Shown here in pieces: positions 33,817 through 42,110 of a stretch of 44,151 nt of DNA. A program made the translations under genes and the position numbers. Within the stretch, counting starts at the first letter, position 1. Each line of letters starts with the position of its first letter. The notes below the pieces were generated by a model that worked only from the letters and a program-made list of their open reading frames with translations, was not told where the DNA came from and ran no database searches. Source of the DNA: Parcubacteria group bacterium (GTDB lineage Bacteria; Patescibacteriota; Microgenomatia; UBA1400; PJMF01); contig CALQZX010000007.1 of NCBI GenBank assembly GCA_943350175.1, positions 1 through 44,151 on the forward strand, read 5' to 3'.

Positions 33817-35187
33817 ATGCTGATAGACGATGTATTGGCTATATCGCCAATTGACGGTCGCTACAAAAAAAAGACAAGCTCACTTCGCACCCATTTTTCC
33901 GAAGCCGCTTTAATTTCTTATAGAATCAAAATTGAACTTTTATATTTAAGAACTTTGTCTAAATATAAAATTGTTCGTCCATTTGCCAAAAAAGAGCTGA
34001 ACATTTTTTCCAAACTAGAAGAATTTGATGAGGCTGCTGTTGGTAGAGTCAAAGAAATAGAAAAGATTACTCATCATGATGTGAAGGCAGTTGAGTATTA
34101 TTTACGAGAACAGTTTATCGCAAATAAAATGGACGATTTGTCTCCTTTTATTCATTTTGCCATCACTTCTGAGGATATTAATAATTTAGCTTACAGATCG
34201 ATGCTATCGACAGGACTCACGGCTGAAATTGTGCCGAGCACAATGGAAGTTTTACGAGAACTGGCAGTTTTAACTGATAAATACAGTGCTTTACCAATTT
34301 TAGCTAGAACTCATGGTCAGGCAGCAATTCCCACTACTTTTGGTAAGGAATTTGCAGTTTTTGCAGAGCGTATTTTGTTTATTTTAGAAGAACTAGAAGA
34401 TTTTAAGTTGCATGGCAAATTTAATGGGGCGGTTGGTGGTTATCAGGCAATGCAATCGGCTTATCCGAGCCTTAATTGGCCGAAATTCAGTCAAGAATTA
34501 GTAGAAAGCTTGGGTTTTAGTTTTGTTGCTGTGTCCACCCAAATTTGTCCAGCTGACGACCTGGTGAAATTATTTTCTATTTTTTATCGTCTAAACGGTG
34601 TTTTACTAGATTTGAATCAGGATTTATGGCGCTACATAAGTGATGGCTGGTTATCGCAAAAAGGCAAAGAAAAATTTGTTGGTTCTTCTACGATGCCACA
34701 AAAAATTAATCCGATCGAATTTGAGAATTCAGAAGGTAATCTAATTATGGCTAACGCCTTATTTGAAGGCATGATGCGCAAGTTGCCAATTAGTCGTTTG
34801 CAAAGAGATCTTTCAGAAAGCACGGTACTGCGCAATATTGGTAGTGTTTTTGCTTACTGCTTTATAGCTTATGAAAGTTTGAGTGGCGGCTTGTCGAAGT
34901 TAGTGGCCAATGAAAAAGCAATTAATCAAGATTTACATGCTAACTACAATATTTTGGCTGAAGGCTGGCAAACTCTAGCCAGAAAAAGTGGCGACCAAGA
35001 GGCTTACGAGAAAGTTGCTAAACTTCTCAAAAATAAAATTGTTAGTAAGCAAGATTGGCAAGTTTTGACCAAAAAAGAAGATCAGCAAATTCAAAATTTG
35101 AGTCCAGAAAATTATTTAGGTTTATCGATCCAATTAAGCAAGGACACCGTCAAAAAAGTTAATAATTTTTTAAAGAAAGGGCTTTAG
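33817..35187 (+). CDS. purB: Adenylosuccinate lyase
   Basis: Splits adenylosuccinate to AMP and fumarate (and SAICAR to AICAR where that pathway exists). The signature SSTMPQKINPIEFENSEGN, the TSEDINNLAYRSML loop and the catalytic His of ARTHGQAAIPTTFGKEF are present. 456 aa, similar to the E. coli-type enzyme. No Shine-Dalgarno sequence precedes the ATG. purA follows 2 nt after its stop, so the two consecutive steps from IMP to AMP are coupled. Confidence 0.95.
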   Translation: MLIDDVLAISPIDGRYKKKTSSLRTHFSEAALISYRIKIELLYLRTLSKYKIVRPFAKKELNIFSKLEEFDEAAVGRVKEIEKITHHDVKAVEYYLREQFIANKMDDLSPFIHFAITSEDINNLAYRSMLSTGLTAEIVPSTMEVLRELAVLTDKYSALPILARTHGQAAIPTTFGKEFAVFAERILFILEELEDFKLHGKFNGAVGGYQAMQSAYPSLNWPKFSQELVESLGFSFVAVSTQICPADDLVKLFSIFYRLNGVLLDLNQDLWRYISDGWLSQKGKEKFVGSSTMPQKINPIEFENSEGNLIMANALFEGMMRKLPISRLQRDLSESTVLRNIGSVFAYCFIAYESLSGGLSKLVANEKAINQDLHANYNILAEGWQTLARKSGDQEAYEKVAKLLKNKIVSKQDWQVLTKKEDQQIQNLSPENYLGLSIQLSKDTVKKVNNFLKKGL

Positions 35188-35189
35188 CC

Positions 35190-36641
35190 GTGAATAATTT
35201 CTTAAAAATAAAAAAAGCTGTTTATGAAGACGGCAAACTTTTTGGAGTTGATCAAAAATTAACTGAAAATCCTTTTTTGCGAAGTGATCGTCGTGCCAAT
35301 TCTATTGCCGTACTTGGTGGTGCTTTAGGAGACGAGGGTAAAGGTCGTATTACTGATGAATTGACTTCACTTTTTCTTAAAGAACAGAAAGAAGTCTTGC
35401 ACTACAGAGATAATGGCGGGGCCAATGCCGGTCACACCATCGCTTTTGGTAACAAAAAAATAGCTTTACATCAGCTTGGTTCTGGAATTTTACAAAAAGG
35501 TTGCACGGTTGTGCTTGGTAAAGAAATGGTTTTACATCCACAAGATTTAGTTTTGGAAATCAAAGAAGTAGAAAAAGTGCTTGATGGTCAGCCAATGCCA
35601 TCTAAGCTATTGATTGATGAGATGGCTCTGCTTTGCTTGGACACTCATCGCGCTTTTGAAGCAGTGCTGAAAATGAAAGCAGACGGCAGTAAAGCTGCGA
35701 CAGGTAGAGGCATTTCTCCAGCTTATGCGGATGTGCTTTATCGCAATCCACTGCGTATGCGCGATTTGATGGCCAAAGATTGGCAAAAACGTGCGCAAGT
35801 TCACTATGAGTATTACAAAATGTTATGTTCTGGTTTTGGCTTTGAAATCGCTGAAGTAAAAGTCCCAAGATTGGATGGCTCAGCTGTTGCAACTGGTTCT
35901 TTCGCGGATTTTGTAGCCAACCTAAAAGAAGCCAAAGCAATCCTAAAACCATTCATCAAAGATGTGACTAAAGTAATTTCCAAAACCTGGGCCTCTTCTG
36001 TGCCAATGGTTTTTGAAAAAGCTCAAGCTTTGGGATTGGACATTCGCTATGGAGTTTATCCTGACATCACAGCTTCTAATTGTGCTTTTGATGGAATTTT
36101 TTCTTCTACAGAGGGTATTGTTGACGATCGCTTGCTAGCTGTTAAAGCAGCTACCATTAAAGCGACTTACACCTCTAGTGTTGGCACCAGAAATTTACCA
36201 ACCATGATGGAGAAAAAACTGGCAGAACGCATTCGTGAAGACGCCAATGAATATGGAGCTACCACCAAGAGACCACGCGATCTGGCTTACATTGATTTGC
36301 CAATGCTAACTTATTTATTTAAAGTTGGCAGAGTGGAATATTTAACTTTAACTCATTTGGATATTTCTTATCCAAAGGTGCCCATTAAAGTTTGTGTGGC
36401 CTATGAAATTGATGGTAAAGAAGTCGGCTATAGACCAGATCAAGAATATTTAAATAAAGTGACTGCCAAGTATGTTGAACTACCAACTTTTGACGGCATT
36501 GCTTTGGCAAAAGCAAAAAAGATGAGTGATCTGCCAAAAGAAGCTTTGCAATATTTAGCTTTCCTGAGTCAAAGCTTACAAGTGAAATTATTAATGGTGA
36601 GCGTAGGTCCAAAGAGAGATCAGACCATCAAATATTATTAA
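35190..36641 (+). CDS. purA: Adenylosuccinate synthetase-like protein, divergent
   Basis: Joins IMP and aspartate with GTP. The GTP loop is GDEGKGR (residues 47-53), but the usual GxxWGDEGKGK is VLGGALGDEGKGR, with Leu for Trp. GGANAGHT, GRGISPAYAD and the late ATTKRPRDLAYID and LTHLDISYPKVPIKVCVAYE match family blocks, with several changed residues. It has about 35 extra N-terminal residues. The start is GTG 35190, with AAAGGG upstream overlapping the end of purB. Position next to purB supports the assignment. Confidence 0.9.
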   Translation: MNNFLKIKKAVYEDGKLFGVDQKLTENPFLRSDRRANSIAVLGGALGDEGKGRITDELTSLFLKEQKEVLHYRDNGGANAGHTIAFGNKKIALHQLGSGILQKGCTVVLGKEMVLHPQDLVLEIKEVEKVLDGQPMPSKLLIDEMALLCLDTHRAFEAVLKMKADGSKAATGRGISPAYADVLYRNPLRMRDLMAKDWQKRAQVHYEYYKMLCSGFGFEIAEVKVPRLDGSAVATGSFADFVANLKEAKAILKPFIKDVTKVISKTWASSVPMVFEKAQALGLDIRYGVYPDITASNCAFDGIFSSTEGIVDDRLLAVKAATIKATYTSSVGTRNLPTMMEKKLAERIREDANEYGATTKRPRDLAYIDLPMLTYLFKVGRVEYLTLTHLDISYPKVPIKVCVAYEIDGKEVGYRPDQEYLNKVTAKYVELPTFDGIALAKAKKMSDLPKEALQYLAFLSQSLQVKLLMVSVGPKRDQTIKYY

Positions 36642-36673
36642 AAATTAAATCAAAAAAATAAAGAAAGCGAACA

Positions 36674-37726
36674 ATGTCTACCACTTTTTATAAATCCCTC
36701 GGTAAAACAGAAAATTGGCCAAACCTAAGCAGCATTCACCCAGCAAGTTTAACTTATGATGATGTGTTGCTGGTTCCTCAAGCTAGAACTGAAATTAGTT
36801 CCAGAAAAGAGACTGACATCTCGGTAAAATTTGGTCCTTTTACGCTACAAAAACCAATTGTGACTGCTCCAATGGACACAGTCAGTGGAGAAGAAATGGC
36901 CAGATTAATGCATCGCTTGGGTGGTTTGACTTTTATGCCTAGAGTTTTCATCGATGAAGCTTTGGCAGCTTGCGAACGTTTGCAAAAAGATAAAATTAAT
37001 GCTGTCTACTCAATTGGCCTTAAAAATGCTTTGGCTGATGCAGAGGCCTTTAAGAAATTAGGAGCTCAAGTTTTACTTCTGGATGTTGCTCATGGCGGCA
37101 TGCAAAGTATTATCGAAGCAGCAGAAGAAATTCAGAAGAAATTAAAAATGACGGTAATCGCTGGCAACATTGTAAGTTATGATCAGGCAGAAACTTACAA
37201 AGAAGCTGGACTTAAAATTGCCAGAGTAGGCGTCGGTGGTGGTGGCATGTGCATTACTCGTTTGGTAGCTGGCGCTGGTTTCCCACAGTTATCTGCAGTT
37301 TTTGAAACAGTTGCTTCTGGATTAGAGATCATCGCTGATGGTGGTATTCGTAAGCCAGCAGATTTTGCCAAAGCCATGGCGGCTGGAGCAAGAGTAATTA
37401 TGGTTGGTTCAATGTTGGCTGGTACAGAAGAAGCTCCTGGTGAGGTAGTCGGCGGAGTCAAAAAAGCCCGTGGACAAGCCAGCGAGGATTACATGAAAGA
37501 CAACGGTTCTAAACTTGGAGAATTCCGCAGTGCTGAGGGAATTATGACGATGGTGCCATATAAAGGATCAGCAGAACACATTATCAATGACTTAGTGGGT
37601 GGACTTCGTAGTGCCATGTCCTATGTTGGTGCAAAAAATATACAAGATTTCCAAAAGAACGCTCAGTTTGTCTTAGCTTCTCCAGCAGCTCAGGGTGAAG
37701 GAGTGGCACATATTGTTGGAAGATAG
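36674..37726 (+). CDS. IMP dehydrogenase/GMP reductase family protein without CBS domains
   Basis: TIM-barrel NAD(P)-dependent purine enzyme of 350 aa. The catalytic loop is [24 protein letters not shown], with C193 as the catalytic thiol. [11 protein letters not shown] starts the barrel and [12 protein letters not shown] follows. No CBS pair interrupts it, unlike most bacterial GuaB. The C-terminal part, RGQASEDYM with [16 protein letters not shown] and [14 protein letters not shown], resembles GMP reductase more than IMPDH, while [10 protein letters not shown] and RLVAGAG are IMPDH-like. Either activity is possible. It follows purB and purA on the same strand after 32 nt. Its stop is 8 nt from the convergent DedA-family gene. 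Confidence 0.9.
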   Translation: MSTTFYKSLGKTENWPNLSSIHPASLTYDDVLLVPQARTEISSRKETDISVKFGPFTLQKPIVTAPMDTVSGEEMARLMHRLGGLTFMPRVFIDEALAACERLQKDKINAVYSIGLKNALADAEAFKKLGAQVLLLDVAHGGMQSIIEAAEEIQKKLKMTVIAGNIVSYDQAETYKEAGLKIARVGVGGGGMCITRLVAGAGFPQLSAVFETVASGLEIIADGGIRKPADFAKAMAAGARVIMVGSMLAGTEEAPGEVVGGVKKARGQASEDYMKDNGSKLGEFRSAEGIMTMVPYKGSAEHIINDLVGGLRSAMSYVGAKNIQDFQKNAQFVLASPAAQGEGVAHIVGR

Positions 37727-37734
37727 CTCTTGAG

Positions 37735-38400
37735 TTATTTAGATTTCTTTAAACTCAAAAACTTCTCAAACAGATAATCTTTAAGTTTGAAAAGTAGATA
37801 TAGCAAACCAAGTAAACCAACCCCCATTAGGCCGAGGAAAATTGGATTGCTTTTATTTTGCGTCCAGAAATTTTCTAAAGCGGTCATGCCGTAATAACCA
37901 ACCCAGAGGTAAAAAGCGTTGCGAATCATTACACCTAAGAAAGTGGTAACGATGAAGGAACGCTTGTTATATTTGATTACTCCAGCTCCAGCTGAGACTA
38001 AGCTGGTAGGGATGAAAGGCAAGGCACGGGCAATAATCATCAACAAATCGTCAATCCAAGTTCCAGTCAGAAATGAGCCAATCTGCTCAATGAGTTTGTG
38101 ACTGAGACCAATGTATTTGCCTAGTTTACCTACCACTAAATCCTCAAGTTTGTCAGCTGCGAAGTAAATAATGTAACTAGAAACAGTTTTAGCAATAGAA
38201 GCAACCGCCACTAAGAGGAAGAGTTGCAAGAAAATATAACCTTGAGCTTGAGCTAGGGCAGCCGCTGTGGTCATTACGAAAGGTGAAGGAATAGGAGCAA
38301 TTATTTCTTCCAAGAAAGAACCAATCACAACAAAGAGTTCTAAATTTATGGTTTTGGATAAAGTTTCTAACCAGGCAACGATTTGATCAATAATTGACAT
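37735..38400 (-). CDS. DedA/VTT-family membrane protein
   Basis: 221-aa inner-membrane protein with several hydrophobic segments. The family motif FLEEIIAPIPSPFVMTTAAALA and the later RALPFIPTSLVSAGAGVIKYNKRSF are present. DedA members are implicated in lipid (undecaprenyl phosphate) translocation and membrane homeostasis; the substrate here is unknown. I prefer ATG 38400; a GTG at 38418 in frame would add six residues. It is downstream of the SulP gene on the same strand. Confidence 0.9.
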   Translation of the reverse strand: MSIIDQIVAWLETLSKTINLELFVVIGSFLEEIIAPIPSPFVMTTAAALAQAQGYIFLQLFLLVAVASIAKTVSSYIIYFAADKLEDLVVGKLGKYIGLSHKLIEQIGSFLTGTWIDDLLMIIARALPFIPTSLVSAGAGVIKYNKRSFIVTTFLGVMIRNAFYLWVGYYGMTALENFWTQNKSNPIFLGLMGVGLLGLLYLLFKLKDYLFEKFLSLKKSK

Positions 38401-38468
38401 AGGATTTGATGTTAGCACAAAAAATAGCTATTTTCTTACCCTAAATATTGTCCAATCTTGATTGACGA

Positions 38469-40100
38469 TTATGTTTTTAATTTGAACCCTAGTTTTTTAA
38501 GAACATCAGAGCTTTTTGCAAAAACCCTATCGCTGTCCTTTAGCTTGTTATAGCTTTGACATTCAGAAAGCAATTCTTCTATGATTGGACTAATGCTGGT
38601 TAGATAAACATTTTTGCCCTGATTTTCTATCAGTTTAATAATTTCATCTAAAGCTTCAGCACCATCTAAATCCATATAATAAACGCTTCTAAATCTTAAA
38701 ATAACATTTTTATAACCATTCAAGCTTTTGTGAAAACGTTCAACATGAGCTTCACTATTTATATAACAGAGAAGACCTTTGAAAGAATAAAGAATTGTGT
38801 CTGAATCTTTAACTATTTCCTCAATTGTATCTCCGCTTATTCTACCTGTCATTTTATTGTTGGTATTTAATACCAAATCAAATTGTCCTCTAGAGAGCTT
38901 TTCTAGTAAAAGGAGTGAAGCGACTGCTACTCCAAAAAGGATTCCAACAATAGGATCTTCTACAATAGTTATGGTGGCAACAAGAAGAGAAACTATCAGG
39001 TTTTTTTTATCATACTTAAACATGCGAGAAAAATGTTCGGTTTCAACCATTTGAATTGCTACATAAACAAGAATAGCTGCGATTACTGCCAGAGGAATAA
39101 ATTTAAAATATCCAAGTAAAAATATTGAAATGATCGCTACGCTAACACTACTAATTGTTGATGAGACTTTATCAGTTGCCCCAGTTTTGATATTAAGCGA
39201 GGTTCTTGCTAAGGCAGCAGTGGCCGGCAATCCTCCCATAATTCCAGAAGCAATATTGGCTAAAGCCAAGCCTCTCATTTCGTTTTGTTTGTGATGCTTC
39301 GTTTTAGTCATACCATCGGCTACTTTGGCGGACAGCATTGTTTCTAGTATTGCCACCAGAGCTACAGCTAATGATGGCCCGATTAAATTGTGGCTAAGTG
39401 AAAATGGATGAGCTAAAAATGGAGAGAAGCTCATCGTTGGATGCAGAATTCCCAAAGTCTTAATTGTTAGCGGAATTAAATGGTTGGCTGAGAGTATGCC
39501 AATCACGATGCCTAGTGGAGCCACAAAAATTGCTCCTGGTAATTTTGGCAAGAATTTTTTAAAGGCAAACAAGGCGATAAGGGCCAAGCCAAATAAAGAG
39601 ACATTGGTTGGAGAGGCAGCACCTATGTGTTTCAGTGATTCAATGACATTTTCAATAAATTTTTCATGAGAAGTTAATCCAGATAAACCAAGTGCAAAGT
39701 TTAGTTGATTGAGTCCAATGATAAAAGCAACTCCCAGTGTAAATCCATGAATAGCTCCTCCTGGTACAAAAACCAAGTAACGCTCTAATTGTAAGAAGTA
39801 AGCTGCCAGGATGATCAATCCAGAAGTAATGGCTAGCATTGGTAAAGCATCTGCCCCATTGGCTATGGCGAAAGTGGCTAGTATTCCAGATAAAGCTCCA
39901 GTTGGTCCAACTACATTAAAGTTGCTTCCACCAAATAAAGCTGCTACTAAGCCTGCATACACTGCCGTAACGATTCCCATCACAGGAGAAGCATGCGAAG
40001 CCACTGCTAAAGAGACTGATAAAGGAATAGATACTAGAGAAACTGTTAGACCAGATTTCCAATTTTGACTTAAATTAGTTAAGAGTTTTTTCATTTTCAT
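38469..40100 (-). CDS. SulP-family anion transporter with STAS domain
   Basis: 543-aa protein. The N-terminal SLC26/SulP transport domain has about 12-14 hydrophobic segments, including SLVSIPLSVSLAVASHASPVMGIVTAVYAGLVAALFGGSNFNVVGPTGAL and GIMGGLPATAALARTSLNIKTGATDKVSS. The C-terminal STAS domain (residues about 430-543) has FKGLLCYINSEAHVERFHKSL and VYYMDLDGAEALDEI. The family carries sulfate, bicarbonate or other anions, often with Na+. Substrate is not shown by the sequence; with no sulfate-assimilation genes nearby, bicarbonate is as likely. Confidence 0.93.
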   Translation of the reverse strand: MKMKKLLTNLSQNWKSGLTVSLVSIPLSVSLAVASHASPVMGIVTAVYAGLVAALFGGSNFNVVGPTGALSGILATFAIANGADALPMLAITSGLIILAAYFLQLERYLVFVPGGAIHGFTLGVAFIIGLNQLNFALGLSGLTSHEKFIENVIESLKHIGAASPTNVSLFGLALIALFAFKKFLPKLPGAIFVAPLGIVIGILSANHLIPLTIKTLGILHPTMSFSPFLAHPFSLSHNLIGPSLAVALVAILETMLSAKVADGMTKTKHHKQNEMRGLALANIASGIMGGLPATAALARTSLNIKTGATDKVSSTISSVSVAIISIFLLGYFKFIPLAVIAAILVYVAIQMVETEHFSRMFKYDKKNLIVSLLVATITIVEDPIVGILFGVAVASLLLLEKLSRGQFDLVLNTNNKMTGRISGDTIEEIVKDSDTILYSFKGLLCYINSEAHVERFHKSLNGYKNVILRFRSVYYMDLDGAEALDEIIKLIENQGKNVYLTSISPIIEELLSECQSYNKLKDSDRVFAKSSDVLKKLGFKLKT

Positions 40101-40116
40101 AATTGTAAAAAAATGT

Positions 40117-40145
40117 ATTGTAACCCCGATGTTTTTTTAGAACAA
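40117..40145 (-). promoter_or_regulatory. SulP gene promoter
   Basis: Minus strand TTGTTC (40145-40140), 17-bp spacer, TACAAT (40122-40117). The start would be at about 40110, only 10 nt before the ATG. A second TACAAT lies closer to the ATG (about 40106). The other 100 nt before 40252 hold only a 21-codon frame at 40153-40218 (plus), which I do not call. Confidence 0.55.
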
Positions 40146-40251
40146 GACTGCAATGAAATATGAAAAAGGTATTTATAAAATGCTTAGCAAACATTGGGAT
40201 GAGATACGGAGCACCTAGGTCTGAAACCTGTGCTTTCTTATAATAATGATT

Positions 40252-40677
40252 TTAAGTTAGAGATCTCTCTCCTAAGTTTTCAGCCAATCGTAATAAGTAA
40301 CCATCTGGGTCTTGTATTAAGAATTGTCTGTTACCAACTTCCTTGTTTCCTTTTCGATACCATTTCTCTTCTGTCACTAAAAAAAGACTTAATCCTTCTT
40401 TTCTAATATTTCCCAAAAGAGTATCTAGGTTTTCTACTTTAATTTGAAAATTAATCCCTCTTCCTAAAGGATATTTAAGCTCACTTGTCTTCCAATCACG
40501 TCCTATCCCAATTTGGTCTATCATCATCTGAGCTTCACCTAAAACTAAGAAAGCGAAGCCTTCTTCTTCTCGTTGATAAGAAATATCAAAACCTAACACT
40601 TTTGTATAAAAATGAAGACTTCTTTTAAAATTGGTAACGCTTAATTCTGGAATAAGTTGGTTAGAAATAATGCTCAT
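40252..40677 (-). CDS. Glyoxalase/bleomycin-resistance-fold protein
   Basis: Vicinal-oxygen-chelate protein of 141 aa. LIPELSVTNFKRSLHFYTKVLGFDISYQREEEGFAFLVLGEAQMMI forms the first beta-alpha-beta-beta-beta unit, and NFQIKVENLDTLLGNIRKEGL with NRQFLIQDPDGYLLRLAE the second. The family spans glyoxalase I, dioxygenases and bleomycin-binding proteins; substrate unknown. I chose ATG 40677 because TATAAT ends exactly six bases before it; an earlier start at 40734 would run through that promoter. Confidence 0.88.
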   Translation of the reverse strand: MSIISNQLIPELSVTNFKRSLHFYTKVLGFDISYQREEEGFAFLVLGEAQMMIDQIGIGRDWKTSELKYPLGRGINFQIKVENLDTLLGNIRKEGLSLFLVTEEKWYRKGNKEVGNRQFLIQDPDGYLLRLAENLGERSLT

Positions 40678-40683
40678 ATCTTT

Positions 40684-40689
40684 ATTATA
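40684..40689 (-). promoter_or_regulatory. -10 box of the glyoxalase-fold gene
   Basis: A perfect TATAAT on the minus strand, six bases before the ATG, as for the gene at 7847. A leaderless mRNA is implied. No good -35 is visible. Confidence 0.5.
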
Positions 40690-40791
40690 CAGGCTTTTAA
40701 ATTGAAAAATGTTCAACTCAGGCAAATTTAGCAAACCTCATTAACCAATTAAGGAGTATTAGGCAAGTTTATCAGAACTTTTCAACAAATG

Positions 40792-40874
40792 CGGAGGTGA
40801 CAGGATTCGAACCCGTGGAGCCGTGAGGCTCACGCTTTCCAAGCGTGTGCAATTGACCACTATGCGACACCTCC
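40792..40874 (-). tRNA. tRNA-Ser (anticodon GGA)
   Basis: The acceptor stem GGAGGTG (40874-40868) pairs with CACCTCC (40799-40793), with discriminator G at 40792. The anticodon arm is CACGC-TTGGAAA-GCGTG with anticodon GGA at 40840-40838, reading UCC/UCU. The long variable arm AGCC-TCAC-GGCT is typical of serine tRNAs. The T arm is ACGGG-TTCGAAT-CCTGT. CCA is not encoded. 83 nt. Confidence 0.96.
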
Positions 40875-40894
40875 ATTTTTCAAAGAACTGTCAA

Positions 40895-40903
40895 ATTATA
40901 TCA
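40895..40903 (-). promoter_or_regulatory. Extended -10 promoter of tRNA-Ser
   Basis: TGATATAAT on the minus strand, about 20 nt upstream of the tRNA 5' end. It repeats the extended -10 pattern seen at 7832, 8401 and 19769. Confidence 0.55.
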
Positions 40904-40910
40904 GAAAAAA

Positions 40911-41324
40911 TTACAAATGAGCTTCAATTAATTTGGAAAAAGAGTTATTTGCCATTGTTTGCACGAGTTTTTCTTTATCAAGGAATTCAAAAGAAACAAT
41001 TTGTTCTTTTAGATCCGGATTGTTTTTCGTTTCAAGGTTCGATTCCTTGTTCTTTAGAGTGCAAAGAAATGTTAAACACGTGGCATGGGTGCTTTTATCT
41101 TCAGTAAAGAATTGATAGTAACCCAAAAATCTTTCGATATTTATTTCGGCGTTCAACTCTTCCTTTGCTTCTCTTAGCAAAGCCATTTCTGGAGTTTCGC
41201 CAAATTCAATTTTTCCTCCTGGAAGATCATAATATAAATTGCCGCTAAGGAGCAAACGACCGGCAATAATCAGATATTTACCATCTTTTTCAATTAAAGC
41301 TTTGGCGGCGAGGCGAGTTTTCAT
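40911..41324 (-). CDS. Nudix hydrolase
   Basis: 137-aa Nudix protein. The box GGKIEFGETPEMALLREAKEELNAEI (residues about 36-61) fits GX5EX7REUXEEXGU, except that the last Gly is Asn. TRLAAKALIEKDGKYLII precedes it. It hydrolyses a nucleoside-diphosphate-linked substrate, not identifiable here. Its ATG overlaps the stop of the upstream GGDEF gene as TAATG, so the two genes are coupled. Confidence 0.92.
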   Translation of the reverse strand: MKTRLAAKALIEKDGKYLIIAGRLLLSGNLYYDLPGGKIEFGETPEMALLREAKEELNAEINIERFLGYYQFFTEDKSTHATCLTFLCTLKNKESNLETKNNPDLKEQIVSFEFLDKEKLVQTMANNSFSKLIEAHL

Positions 41325-42032
41325 TATCTAGTTTTTCCCGTGAGTATTTTTCTAATTAGTTTCAATTTTCTTTTAAATCCTTCAAGTCCCACGTTTTTTC
41401 TTTCTTTATTCTTATACATGGCCCGATCAGCTCTATTGCGTAATTCCTCTAGGTCATTGTCTATATTTTTGTCGTAAACGGCAATGCCAAAAGAAAATTT
41501 AGCGGGAAGATTTTTCATTTTCTGCAGCAATCTCATTTTTTCATTGAGTTCTTCCTCAAATTTTGGATTGTTGTTATTATTGTGACAAATAATAAGAAAC
41601 TCATCACCGCCGATTCTTACAACTTCATTTAATTGTATAATCTCATCACCTTTTCTAAAAACTAAACTAAAAAAAGTTGCAGCTTCTCTGAGTACTTTAT
41701 CTCCTGCTGCATGTCCTCCTCTTTCTTCATCATTAACTTCTTTAAAATCATCAAGATCGATAACAATAATAGCTATTTCCTTATTATCTTTCTCTTTATC
41801 AAATTTATTTGATTTATATTCTTCGTAATATCTCCTGTTTTTTTACTCTTGTTAGAGGATCATGATGTTCCTCATTCTTAGCAGCTCGACCAGTTTCTAA
41901 TTCTTCACGAATTCCATTCGCAGCTTTTAATGCGGGAAGTTGTAAACTATCATTTTTCTCTGGTTGAGGAAAAAGCTTTCGCCAGTTGGGGTTGATGCCA
42001 TTTCCATTATCCATACTTTTACCATAAATCAT
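41324..42032 (-). pseudogene. GGDEF-domain (diguanylate cyclase-like) gene with a +1 frameshift
   Basis: From ATG 42032 the frame codes MIYGKSMDNGNGINPNWRKL and reaches DPLTRVK, the start of a GGDEF domain, then stops after the A7 run (T7 at 41838-41844, plus strand). If one A is skipped the reading continues NRRYYEEYKSNKF, then IAIIVIDLDDFKEVNDE, VRIGGDEFLIICHN (GGDEF at 41611-41597) and FSFGIAVYDK and ADRAMYKNKERKN to TAA 41324. The domain is complete apart from the shift. A RxxD motif sits 11 residues before GGDEF instead of 5. A sequencing or real homopolymer indel, or slippage, would explain it. The N-terminal 60 residues have no known domain. Confidence 0.85.
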
Positions 42033-42062
42033 GTTTTTTATTCTATCATTTATTTAGACAAC

Positions 42063-42092
42063 AAAAAACGCCGGGCTTTCGCTCGGCGTTTC
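42063..42092 (-). terminator. Terminator of the RRM-protein gene
   Basis: On the minus strand AACGCCGAGC (42090-42081), a GAAA loop and GCCCGGCGTT (42076-42067), then T6. One A-C mismatch lies in the 10-bp stem. It lies 20 nt after the RRM gene and just before the GGDEF gene start. Confidence 0.9.
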
Positions 42093-42110
42093 CAATTTTG
42101 ATCTTAAAGA

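Noticed and set aside
40153..40218. 21-codon plus-strand frame MKYEKGIYKMLSKHWDEIRST
   Set aside because: Short, no ribosome binding site or conservation evidence; lies in the promoter region of the SulP gene.
40201..40235. Imperfect hairpin AGCACCTAGGT with ACCTGTGCT as a terminator or attachment site
   Set aside because: The stem needs a bulge, no T-run follows on either strand, and no second copy was seen near the tRNA.
40823..41115. Plus-strand frames over the tRNA-Ser and Nudix gene
   Set aside because: Antisense to a clear tRNA and a clear Nudix hydrolase.
41838..41844. Programmed -1 frameshift at the A7 tract of the GGDEF gene
   Set aside because: The shift needed is +1 (skip one A), while slippery A7 sites usually give -1; no stimulatory hairpin or pseudoknot was recognised. 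Transcript slippage remains possible.
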